From contig CM048841.1 in assembly GCA_026545765.1 (NCBI GenBank), forward strand, positions 105,621,542 through 105,685,541: a stretch of 64,000 nucleotides of DNA, given 5' to 3'. Position numbers and translations under genes: made by a program. Numbering within the stretch: position 1 is the stretch's first letter; each line of letters begins with the position of its first letter. Under the pieces are notes generated by a model. It was given only the letters and a program-made list of their open reading frames with translations, was not told the origin of the DNA and ran no database searches. Of this stretch, positions 1 to 10,397 are shown in pieces. The DNA is from Plantago major (Eukaryota; Streptophyta; Magnoliopsida; Lamiales; Plantaginaceae).

Positions 1-857
1 TGCCTGTTTATAGCTTATGTATCTTCGCATTCTGCAAATTGTACATGACTGGAAACATGAACTTGTGGTTATTGCATACATGCAGGAAAATTTTGTGCTC
101 CAGTATGAGTTCTTGGAAAAGAAACCAGTGCTGCCACAACATTGACAACCATGCTCTTTTCATTTTAACAATGTAAATGTTCAGGTTCAACTTGTTCTCT
201 AGTGCAGTAACAAGCTAGCTTATTCTCTCCTATATGATTTAGTGTACCCGATTATGGCATCAATTGCATCTTGTTAATTGGCATTCATATTTCACTGTAT
301 GCTTGTACCATAATGAATATACCAATGTGATAGAGATATTCTCCTGTTCTTTAGCAGACTCGTGCAAATCGATGGTAGATTTCTTAGTCAAATTGCTCTG
401 GAAAACATTGTTCACCAGCTATATATTTCAACCCTAGCTGGCTAGCTACTTGCAATTCTTAATTTGTCTCAATCAACTATGGATGAATGTCTCTGTTCGA
501 ACTTTACTACGGAGTACACTATAAAATTCATGGAGTGGAACGATTTTGGTGACACTTAAAAGCTGCCTAAACGGAGGCAAGCATCCAGGGTAATTGGAGT
601 ATTTTTCTTAGGCTACAAAAAATGTACTCCCTCCTCGCCATGGAACAATATGGACGTTCAAATTTCCGTTAGTTTTCACCTCAAATCTCTTTCAAATTAT
701 ATTGGTAAAATTTTTACTAGTATTATGAAAAACTTCATTCTTTTGCCATAATAATTTTGAAGTAATGTGTGGTTGAAGAAGACAGAAGATGAATTTAGAA
801 GTTAAACTGGGTACCCGTTCACTAGGACAGAGAGCATCAACTTTAGTGCCCTGCTTA
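1..857. other. intergenic sequence, no gene seen
   Basis: AT-rich sequence with only short open stretches on either strand. I see no conserved motif, no RNA gene and no clear terminal repeat. Confidence 0.6.
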
Positions 858-1223
858 TTATGTCTTGTTGATCCTTTGATTTTCATGCTGAACGAGCTCA
901 TCAAGCTCGTCCAAATCCATATCCTGATCGTTACTTTCGTTCCAAACGTGCACACTAACTGGGATGCAGTCATCGTCCGATGTTAGCTCAAATTGTTGAG
1001 AAGCTGCATGTACCTCAGTGTATTGATCGATGAGCTGCTCAAGTTCTTCCGAATTCATTGCTGGAACCATGGATTGGTGATCGGGTTTTGTTATGAAACT
1101 GGTAACTGGAATATAATCGTCTTCTCCTACTTCTTCAGCAGTTACTTCCATGGACGCAGAGGGTTGGCTAAATAACCAGTTCAACTTGGGGCTTGTCGGG
1201 TAGAGCTCCTTTTCCTGTCCCAT
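858..1223 (-). CDS. small acidic hypothetical protein with an internal repeat
   Basis: Open frame of 121 residues read from the ATG at 1223; the frame stays open upstream to 1433, but the upstream residues have a different, basic composition, so I prefer this start. I do not recognise the family. The product is strongly acidic and holds two related blocks: one beginning EDDYIPVTSF and ending in an SEELEQLIDQ stretch, and a second beginning DDDCIPVSV and ending in DLDELDELVQ. A duplicated DDxxIPV motif followed by a Glu/Leu-rich helix is unlikely in random sequence and argues for coding. No signal peptide or membrane segment is visible. It is transcribed away from the adjacent LTR promoter. 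It could be a whole small gene or the last exon of a longer one. Confidence 0.4.
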   Translation of the reverse strand: MGQEKELYPTSPKLNWLFSQPSASMEVTAEEVGEDDYIPVTSFITKPDHQSMVPAMNSEELEQLIDQYTEVHAASQQFELTSDDDCIPVSVHVWNESNDQDMDLDELDELVQHENQRINKT

Positions 1224-1440
1224 TCCCTGTTTCTTGACTCTGTCCTTGGTTTGACCGTGTGGAGATAGATTGAATTCTAGGAGAAGAAAACATGAAGAAG
1301 AATGAAGAAATGCAGCAACATTGTTTCTGTTATGTTGTGTTTGTTCTTGGGGAAGGAAGAAACGTAATAAGCGTGGAAAAAGCGTGTTTCTACTCAGTGT
1401 GATGCGTTGCTGGCTTCTGATTGGCTGATGCATCGTGGCA

Positions 1441-1474
1441 TGACGTCATAAGGCGGAGAATAGTAGTATAAATG
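1441..1474. promoter_or_regulatory. TGACGTCA box and TATA box of the copia LTR
   Basis: A perfect palindromic bZIP-type site TGACGTCA lies at 1441-1448 and TATAAATG at 1467-1474. The pair is placed as a core promoter for plus-strand transcription of the LTR that ends at 1781. The palindrome also lies about 220 bp upstream of the minus-strand small gene, so it could serve both directions; that is inference. Confidence 0.5.
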
Positions 1475-2140
1475 GTTTTGCGCCTATACTGTAGCTGATT
1501 ACGTTTTCTCTCATAACAGAAATAATCGACTTCTTCTTCTTCCTCTCGTTTATGTTCTCAGATTTCTGTTCATCTTTGTAATCGACATTGATTGGAGTTT
1601 TGTTGTCTCATTGTCATTGTGTTGATCAATAAAAGAATCTCTGATTACTCCCGTGGATGTAGGCATTTGCCAAACCACGTAAATCATCGCATTTTTTGAT
1701 TGTTCTGAGTATTTGCTCGATTCTTATTTAGTTTGATCGATTGTTTGTTTGGTTATCGATTGATTGTTGATTTACTTAACAATTGGTGTCGTCTGTGGGA
1801 AGATCGAATCGCTAATTGTAACAATGGCTTCAATGGTGAAGTTTGATATTGAGAAGCTCACAGAGAAAGTCGATTTCACTTTATAGAAAGTGAAAATGGA
1901 GGCTCTCCTTGAACATAAGGATTGAATCACGCATTGCTTGGAGACGATGGATTTGCCAAGGATTATGACGATGCAGAGAAGAAACACATCATTGGTAAAA
2001 CTCGGAGCACTATGATTCTTTCGCTTGGAGATAATGCCTTGAGAGAGGTGATTAAAGAGAAAATTGCAAAATGAGTATGGGACAAGCTTGAGTCATTGTA
2101 CCATGTGAAAACATCTGCTAGCAAGATGCGTATGAAGCAG

Positions 2141-4567
2141 AAATTCTTCTCTTACAAGATGAGATATGATAGATCAATTATTGAACAACTTGATGAGTTC
2201 AATAAATTGTGTATGGAGCTTGAAGCATTGGATGTTAAGGTGCAAGATGATGATAAGGAGGTCATTCTGTTGAGCTCACTACCTAGGAGCTATGAGCACT
2301 TTATTGATGCAATTTTGATGACAAAACTAGATGATCTGAAACTTCTGATGTGGAGAAAGCATTGAGGAACAACCTTGATCAGAAGAACAATGGGATTCAA
2401 TCAGACTCAGTTGTTGAGAGTCTAGCTATCAAGAATGCCTGGAATAGGAATCAAACTATGAAAAACAAGAAGTTCAAAGCTCAGAAGGATCGGATTCCAT
2501 GATTCGTACATGTGACAACACTGAAAAGAGAAAGTGTTTTCACTGTAAGAAACCTGGACATTTAAAGAAGAATTGTTTTCTTCTAAAGAGAGAGAAGAAG
2601 AATGCATGATCACAAGCTCAAGGCGGAGCACCTATTGTGGATTTTGCAGAAGCTTCTAATGTCTATGATGAAGCTGAGGTACTTTCTATAACTAACTCAA
2701 GCTATGGTTTAAATTGGATTTTAGACTCAGGATGTTCTTTTTCACATGTGCCATATAATAGATTGGTTTGAGAATTTTAAATGTGAGCACAGTGGCAGTG
2801 TCTTACTTGGAGATGATCATGAATGTGCCATTAGGGGAATTGACAATATCAGAATTAAAATGCATGATGGAGTTGTTAGAATTCTCACAGGTGTTAGGTT
2901 TATACCTGATTTAAAGAGAATCTTATATATCTTGGTACTCTTGATAAAATGGGATATAAGTATGAATCTGAGAATGGCATCATGACAGTACTTAAAGGTC
3001 ATATACCAGTTATTAAGGTTGATATGAAGAATGGTTTATATTATCTGTGAAGTTGTGTATGGTATGTCAAGTGTTGTTACTACTGCATCAATGAATGACA
3101 AAACACAATTATGGCACAACAAACTAGCACACATATGTGAGAAAGGTCTCAGGGAGCTAGCTAAACAGAATTTGCTATGTGGAGGTCAAATTTCAAAGCT
3201 AAAATTCTGTGAAAACTGTGTACTAGGGAAAGCACACAAGTCAAGCTATTATACATGAAAACATATCACTAAAGCTATTCTTGATTATGTGCATACAGAC
3301 CTATGGGGACCTGCTAGGGTTGAAACTCTAAGTGGTGGAAGGTACTACATGTACATTATTGATGATTTCTCCAGGAAAGCTTGGGTTATAATATTAAAGT
3401 CCAAAGATGAGCCATTCACTAAGTTCAGAGATTGGCTGAGTAAAGTTGAGAATCAAGCTGGGAGAAAATTGAGATATCTCAGGACAAATAATGGCTTAGA
3501 GTATCTGTCAACTGAATTCAATGATTACTTAAGTCTAAGGATATCATTAGGCATAGAACTATACCAGCTACACCACAACAAAATGGAGTTGCTGAGAGGT
3601 ATAACATGACAATACTTGAAAGGATAATGTGCATGTTGATTAGCGCAGGGCTTAGTAAAAGATTTTGGGGAGAAGCAGCTAATACTGCATGCTATCTCAT
3701 AAATAGAAGCCCTACTTCTGCTTTGAAGTCTAAAACACCTGAAGAGATGTGGTCTGGTCATGCATCTAAGTATGATCACTTAAAAGTTTTTGTTTGTCTT
3801 GGTCTGGTGCATGTTAAACAAGACAAGCTTGATGCTAGAGGTCTGAGATGTGTCCCACTGGTGTTAAAGGGTACAAACTATGGAGTATAGATCAAAAGAA
3901 ATGCATATTGAGCAGAAATGTAATTTTCAATGAAGAATTCATGCCACTCAAACCTACAGATGGAGCTAATAATGAGTTGCTTGTGTCTCCCATTGATGAG
4001 GCATCTGATGGAGTAATCTCTGATGAAATTCATGATGGTATCAAGGTTGAGGTGAAGCATATCAGTGAAATTTACGATTCTGACACTCAACTTTCTCATG
4101 AAAATGACACAACCACATGTGATGTTGATCATTCAAATACACAGTGTACTGAGAGAGCAAGAAGATATGCTTTGAGTATAGCTGATATGTTTGATTTTGG
4201 TAGAATTGGTAAATCTTACATGATTTCTTATGCTTTGAGTATAGCTGAAGATATGTGCTACCCTGAACCAAACAACTACGCAGTAGCAGTTTCAGCAAAA
4301 GAGAAACACCACTGGCTAAATGCTATTAAGGAGGAGCTTGATTCTTTGCACAAGAATAATACATGGAGTATTGTCACAACACCCAAGAATGCAAAGTTAG
4401 TGGGATGCAAATGGATATTAAAAAAGAAAGATGAATCTGCAATTGGTGGATCCGTGAGATTTAAAGCTAGATTAGTAGCTAAATGATTCACTCAAGGAGA
4501 AGGGATAAATTATAATGAAATATTCTCTCCAGTTGTGAAGCGTACTTCAATAAGGATTTTGTTGTAA
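2141..4567 (+). repeat. direct duplication within the copia fossil, copy 1
   Basis: This stretch, from gag to early reverse transcriptase, recurs head to tail at 4571-6990. By eye the two copies match base for base over almost their whole length; the visible differences cluster in one short stretch of the integrase part. Confidence 0.9.
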
Positions 4568-4570
4568 GAG

Positions 4571-6990
4571 AAATTCTTCTCTTACAAGATGAGATATGAT
4601 AGATCAATTATTGAACAACTTGATGAGTTCAATAAATTGTGTATGGAGCTTGAAGCATTGGATGTTAAGGTGCAAGATGATGATAAGGAGGTCATTCTGT
4701 TGAGCTCACTACCTAGGAGCTATGAGCACTTTATTGATGCAATTTTGATGACAAAACTAGATGATCTGAAACTTCTGATGTGGAGAAAGCATTGAGGAAC
4801 AACCTTGATCAGAAGAACAATGGGATTCAATCAGACTCAGTTGTTGAGAGTCTAGCTATCAAGAATGCCTGGAATAGGAATCAAACTATGAAAAACAAGA
4901 AGTTCAAAGCTCAGAAGGATCGGATTCCATGATTCGTACATGTGACAACACTGAAAAGAGAAAGTGTTTTCACTGTAAGAAACCTGGACATTTAAAGAAG
5001 AATTGTTTTCTTCTAAAGAGAGAGAAGAAGAATGCATGATCACAAGCTCAAGGCGGAGCACCTATTGTGGATTTTGCAGAAGCTTCTAATGTCTATGATG
5101 AAGCTGAGGTACTTTCTATAACTAACTCAAGCTATGGTTTAAATTGGATTTTAGACTCAGGATGTTCTTTTTCACATGTGCCATATAATAGATTGGTTTG
5201 AGAATTTTAAATGTGAGCACAGTGGCAGTGTCTTACTTGGAGATGATCATGAATGTGCCATTAGGGGAATTGACAATATCAGAATTAAAATGCATGATGG
5301 AGTTGTTAGAATTCTCACAGGTGTTAGGTTTATACCTGATTTAAAGAGAATCTTATATATCTTGGTACTCTTGATAAAATGGGATATAAGTATGAATCTG
5401 AGAATGGCATCATGACAGTACTTAAAGGTCATATACCAGTTATTAAGGTTGATATGAAGAATGGTTTATATTATCTGTGAAGTTGTGTATGGTATGTCAA
5501 GTGTTGTTACTACTGCATCAATGAATGACAAAACACAATTATGGCACAACAAACTAGCACACATATGTGAGAAAGGTCTCAGGGAGCTAGCTAAACAGAA
5601 TTTGCTATGGAGGTCAAATTTCAAAGCTAAAATTCGTGAAAAGCGTGTACTAGGAAAGCACACAAGTCAAGCTATTATACATGAAAACATATCACTAAAG
5701 CTATTCTTGATTATGTGCATACAGACCTATGGGGACCTGCTAGGGTTGAAACTCTAAGTGGTGGAAGGTACTACATGTACATTATTGATGATTTCTCCAG
5801 GAAAGCTTGGGTTATAATATTAAAGTCCAAAGATGAGCCATTCACTAAGTTCAGAGATTGGCTGAGTAAAGTTGAGAATCAAGCTGGGAGAAAATTGAGA
5901 TATCTCAGGACAAATAATGGCTTAGAGTATCTGTCAACTGAATTCAATGATTACTTAAGTCTAAGGATATCATTAGGCATAGAACTATACCAGCTACACC
6001 ACAACAAAATGGAGTTGCTGAGAGGTATAACATGACAATACTTGAAAGGATAATGTGCATGTTGATTAGCGCAGGGCTTAGTAAAAGATTTTGGGGAGAA
6101 GCAGCTAATACTGCATGCTATCTCATAAATAGAAGCCCTACTTCTGCTTTGAAGTCTAAAACACCTGAAGAGATGTGGTCTGGTCATGCATCTAAGTATG
6201 ATCACTTAAAAGTTTTTGTTTGTCTTGGTCTGGTGCATGTTAAACAAGACAAGCTTGATGCTAGAGGTCTGAGATGTGTCCCACTGGTGTTAAAGGGTAC
6301 AAACTATGGAGTATAGATCAAAAGAAATGCATATTGAGCAGAAATGTAATTTTCAATGAAGAATTCATGCCACTCAAACCTACAGATGGAGCTAATAATG
6401 AGTTGCTTGTGTCTCCCATTGATGAGGCATCTGATGGAGTAATCTCTGATGAAATTCATGATGGTATCAAGGTTGAGGTGAAGCATATCAGTGAAATTTA
6501 CGATTCTGACACTCAACTTTCTCATGAAAATGACACAACCACATGTGATGTTGATCATTCAAATACACAGTGTACTGAGAGAGCAAGAAGATATGCTTTG
6601 AGTATAGCTGATATGTTTGATTTTGGTAGAATTGGTAAATCTTACATGATTTCTTATGCTTTGAGTATAGCTGAAGATATGTGCTACCCTGAACCAAACA
6701 ACTACGCAGTAGCAGTTTCAGCAAAAGAGAAACACCACTGGCTAAATGCTATTAAGGAGGAGCTTGATTCTTTGCACAAGAATAATACATGGAGTATTGT
6801 CACAACACCCAAGAATGCAAAGTTAGTGGGATGCAAATGGATATTAAAAAAGAAAGATGAATCTGCAATTGGTGGATCCGTGAGATTTAAAGCTAGATTA
6901 GTAGCTAAATGATTCACTCAAGGAGAAGGGATAAATTATAATGAAATATTCTCTCCAGTTGTGAAGCGTACTTCAATAAGGATTTTGTTG
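4571..6990 (+). repeat. direct duplication within the copia fossil, copy 2
   Basis: Second copy of the 2.43-kb unit, joined to the first within a few bases (4565-4571) with little or no shared sequence at the join. After 6990 the sequence continues into the reverse transcriptase part not present after copy 1. Confidence 0.9.
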
Positions 6991-7070
6991 TCAATAGTTA
7001 CTAAATTTGGTTTATACCTACAACAGATGGATATTAAGACACCATTTCTTCATGGAAATCTTGAAGAAGA

Positions 7071-7096
7071 CACACACACACACACACACACACACA
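7071..7096 (+). repeat. (CA)13 microsatellite
   Basis: Thirteen uninterrupted CA units inside the reverse-transcriptase part of the copia fossil. Confidence 0.95.
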
Positions 7097-7279
7097 CCTG
7101 ATGGAGTTAAAGTGAATAATGCAGTCACTAAGGCTTGTTTACTCAAGAAATCTCTGTATGGTCTCAAGCAATCACCAAGGCATTGGTATAAGAGATTTGA
7201 TGAGTTTGTTACTTCTGTGGGTTTTATGAGGAGCTGTTATGATAGTTGTATCTATCAGAAAGGTGATCATAGTACATGA

Positions 7280-8814
7280 ATATGTACATGTATACAATTT
7301 CACCGATGTGGTATGAAAAAAATATTTATTATAAATAATTACTTAATCTGTCTGAAAACATATGACACGTTTATTTTTTAGCACATAAATTTGGTATAAA
7401 GTAAAAGTAGTGATAAAAAAAAAAATAGATTGGTACCAGGTGGCTCAAATTGAGTGGTGTGCAATTTACTAAAAATGTAAATGAACCATTTATTCTGGAA
7501 TAATGGAGTATTTAACTAGAAATACGAATAGTGCATAAAATAAAATTTCTCCCTATGGTAGTTTAAGTACTAGAATGTTTTTTTTATTAAACGGCTATGT
7601 TGTTAACAAAATGCATTTTGTTTTATAAAAAACACAATTTTCTTAACTAAACACGTCAAGTTCAAAGTAATAATTACAGTGTTTGTTCGTATCTTTTTTT
7701 TTATAGACGGTATAGAGGAGAGTTACTATTAAATATTTAATAGATATATTATTAATAATAAATATTTGAACTTGGTTTCAATTAAGGGACCTGACCTGCC
7801 TTTGAAATGGTTTTCCTCTCGAGAATTACGACAATCTACCTACGTGGATCCAAGACCAATTTTTGTTCCAGCCCAAAACCCCCATTTTTTGGTCCATGAA
7901 AGATGGTCCATCATTGCCATGTAGATGGCCTCCACCAATCAAAATACTGCCCACGATTTTAAACCCGGGCAGGAGGCCCACAAGACCATTACACAAAAAC
8001 AAAACAAACTTCTATTTGGGCCTTGCTTCATGAGTAAATCCCGTCCATATGCAGTACGAAACAAGTTGTTAGTTGCATCAACGTGCAAGCTTTGAAAGTA
8101 TAGCTTATATGTTTGGTGAAATTTACACAAACACCTCCAAGATAAAATATGAAAATGTTTAAAGGGCTCAGTGTGAGTTTTTGAGTAACTTTTGTTGAAG
8201 ACTCACTATAAAGAAAATGAATATAAGACATATCGAAAAGACGCTTTTGGAAAAGAATAACCATTGATATCGGTTTGTTAATGCTTATCGCCGATTTCTC
8301 AACGATATAGCGATTTACAATGTGGCCCATCGCTACAGCCGGTGAGAGGTAAAATGGGGATAAGTAATTCACGAATTTTCCATTGATATCCTATTTAATT
8401 TATTGACGACATAAAATAATTATGTTCCAAACTGTGACGGAAATGTGGGGTACAAGAACTGTAATGAGAGATTTGGAAATGAGGAGTCCGCTAAGATATT
8501 TACCAATAAGCTTCATTTGTCCATTATATGGCCCGTATTTTTTCGAGCTCGAGCCCCTTTTTTTACTCAACGAGCCGAGCTCATACTCGGCTAGGCGGGG
8601 CAAAATTGTAATTTACCCTACCAATACCAATTAATCCCTTCTTCCTTATCCCTGCAAATTGCGAATCCTCTATTCTTGGTTTCCATTTCATTCCAGTGTT
8701 CTTCTATTACTCTCTATACGCTCCCTGTTATTGTTTTAATTTTTTTTTATACATAAGATTAAGTTTGGCGGAAGGGAGAGATGATTTCTATCATTTCCCC
8801 CAATTTCTATTATC
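7280..8814. other. intergenic sequence
   Basis: AT-rich sequence with homopolymer runs and no convincing gene. A stretch at about 8540-8600 is rich in CGAGC/GCTCG words and resembles the larger repeat at 38880-39165. Confidence 0.5.
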
Positions 8815-9185
8815 ATCCTTTGAAGCTGTTAACAAAGTTCGAAAATCATTGAGGAACGTGGCCAAGGCTACAATGCGGGTTTACAGGGGTACTGGTGGTG
8901 GTGATGAGGTTCCGAGGTTTCCTACACTGGCGGTTTATGATGATGTTCTGAGGCTTTGTACGGGATTCAAATCGCGGGATATTGTGCCGGGGCTCCTGCT
9001 CATCATCTTCCACCTTCTCGAGTTGCATTTCCTCCCTATCTCCGCTGCCGTGATCCTCAGCTGATCATCCAACAGGTTGTTTTCCAGCCGCACATCCAGG
9101 AGGAGATCGAGGAGTAGATCCAGGAGGAGTAGCAGATCCGGCAACAACAGATCGCGATTTGGAGATCTACCTAACCTAGGTTTAT
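8815..9185 (+). pseudogene. degenerate coding-like stretch, possibly TFIIA-related
   Basis: A plus-strand frame is open from 8696 to 9064 but shows no clear family. Near 8832 it reads VNKVR, and after a shift of one base the next part reads GGQG…LQG-W. That order recalls the start of the TFIIA large subunit (VINKVREE, NGG-GES, LQGIW as remembered for plants). Further on, a Gln/Glu-rich frame at 9064-9165 is cut by in-frame stops. The similarity is weak and I hold it only because a better TFIIA-like piece follows at 9558. Confidence 0.25.
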
Positions 9186-9557
9186 TCTAGTTGTTTAGTG
9201 TATTCTACTGGTCTAATGTTGGTCAGTGTAGTAAATTGAAATTACCGATGATTTGATAAACTTGTAATATATTTTTTTTGCATTGATAATGATGCTGTTT
9301 GTTTTGGAAATAGCTTCTATGGCCTTGGTGTTTTCATAGCAGGAATAAATTTACATGGCAGTGTGTTTTTACTGAGTGAACTGTGAGTTTTATCGGATTG
9401 TTCTGCTTGATTTGGGAATTATAGAGTTTTTCAAGCTGTCAGATCTGTGAGTAGAGTTAATTAGTTACGGTGGTGAGTGTTGATTTAGTGTGTTATATCC
9501 TGTGTGTATTTTGGATTTCATTAAGCAGCATAAAATAATTATAGGGAATGGTTGCAG

Positions 9558-9674
9558 GATTTCTTCCAAGTGCCTGCTGGAAAGCGTAAACGGGAGGAGT
9601 TTACTCCACCTTATAATGCTAGTAGATTCATCCCACAGCAAGATGGGGCTGGAATTGTTCGATCAGAAGACTAG
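9558..9674 (+). pseudogene. TFIIA large-subunit (TFIIA-L) exon remnant
   Basis: Downstream of an acceptor-like TTGCAG the frame reads DFFQVPAGKRKREEF, then …FIPQQDGAGIVRSED and a stop. The GKRKR…IPQQDGAG pair in this spacing matches my memory of the middle of plant TFIIA large subunits (for example GKRKRDD…SIPQQDGAGD in Arabidopsis TFIIA-L). The acidic C-terminal half that should follow is absent, and the frame ends soon after DGAG. This is host sequence left by a partial duplication, or a dying gene copy; I see no polyA tail or target duplication that would mark it as a retrocopy. Confidence 0.6.
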
Positions 9675-9720
9675 ACTAGTACTAGTCCTTCCCTTTCCAT
9701 CCCTAACTGTAAGCAACATG

Positions 9721-9794
9721 TCACGGGATAAAACTTTGATTTGTAAGAAAACCCTTGTCACGGGATAAAACTATGATTTGTAAGAAAACCCTTG
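9721..9794 (+). repeat. 37-bp tandem repeat, two copies
   Basis: Two adjacent 37-bp units beginning TCACGGGATAAAACT and differing at one base. Confidence 0.9.
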
Positions 9795-10135
9795 ACCCGT
9801 GCGACACTAGACTAGTTCGCCTCGATACTAGCTAGTAAGCTTTCCAACCAAAGTGCTAAGTGTGTAAGAAGAGTAGTGTAGAGAGCTAGAAAGTTTGCAA
9901 GAATACTTAAAGGTGTATTTGTTTGATGGTTCCAAATGGATCCCGTGGAGATCTTTCTAGGTTATTCTATGACCTAGATCCTTGTATAAGATTCTCATAT
10001 TTACAAGCTTCTATGCTTCTACTATATACAAGAACATTCTAGAGAATGTTACTCGGATTAGCATAGTTGTTTGGTGAAAAGAAGATCCATTTTCTTCTAA
10101 AGTCACCAAAAATATATGTAAGTGCAAAGTGAGCT

Positions 10136-10310
10136 AAAAGTTTGACAATATACGTGTCAAATTACAGTTTAACTATTTATGTGTAAAAATTTATAAAGTT
10201 AAAAATTTAACCCTATTAGTGAGATACTAAAAGTTTGGCAATAGACGTTTCAAAATTAAAGTTTAACTATTTACTATGTGCCAAAATTTATAAAGTTAAA
10301 AATTTAACCC
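10136..10310 (+). repeat. imperfect direct repeat, about 80 bp, two copies
   Basis: Units at about 10136-10213 and 10228-10310 share AAAAGTTTG, AGTTTAACTATTTA and AAATTTATAAAGTTAAAAAT in the same order. They sit just upstream of UFL1. Confidence 0.8.
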
Positions 10311-10349
10311 ATTATTTTAGCACTAGTTCTATACAAAGAAACAGAAAAA

Positions 10350-10358
10350 ATGGCATAA
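10350..10358 (+). promoter_or_regulatory. two-codon upstream open frame before UFL1
   Basis: ATG GCA TAA lies 39 nt before the UFL1 start codon. If it is within the transcript it would be a minimal upstream open frame able to lower initiation at the main ATG. The transcription start is not known from the sequence. Confidence 0.4.
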
Positions 10359-10397
10359 ACCCCAAATTGATCGCCATAGCCAATAACAGTGAAGAAG

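Larger units (their letters stand above)
1467..7279 (+). mobile_element. Ty1/copia LTR retrotransposon fossil, 5' part, internally duplicated
   Basis: The 5' LTR ends at 1781 (…TTAACA), directly followed by a primer-binding-type sequence ATTGGTGTCGTCTG. Its left end is not fixed, because no 3' LTR is present in the window; the start given is the TATA box. Gag begins near 1824, with a CCHC knuckle near 2536, an aspartic protease DSG-type motif near 2729, the integrase core around 3289-3900 and the start of reverse transcriptase up to about 4566. Most of this is then repeated, and reverse transcriptase continues to about 7279 (SLYGLKQSPRHWY motif near 7155), where the element stops. The copy is broken, with many breaks. 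Without a second LTR its age cannot be judged. Confidence 0.85.

Noticed and set aside
8696-9064. 122-residue open frame as an intact gene
   Set aside because: Hydrophobic start without conserved features; the frame breaks into stops where a Gln/Glu-rich part continues. At best it is part of the TFIIA-like remnant.
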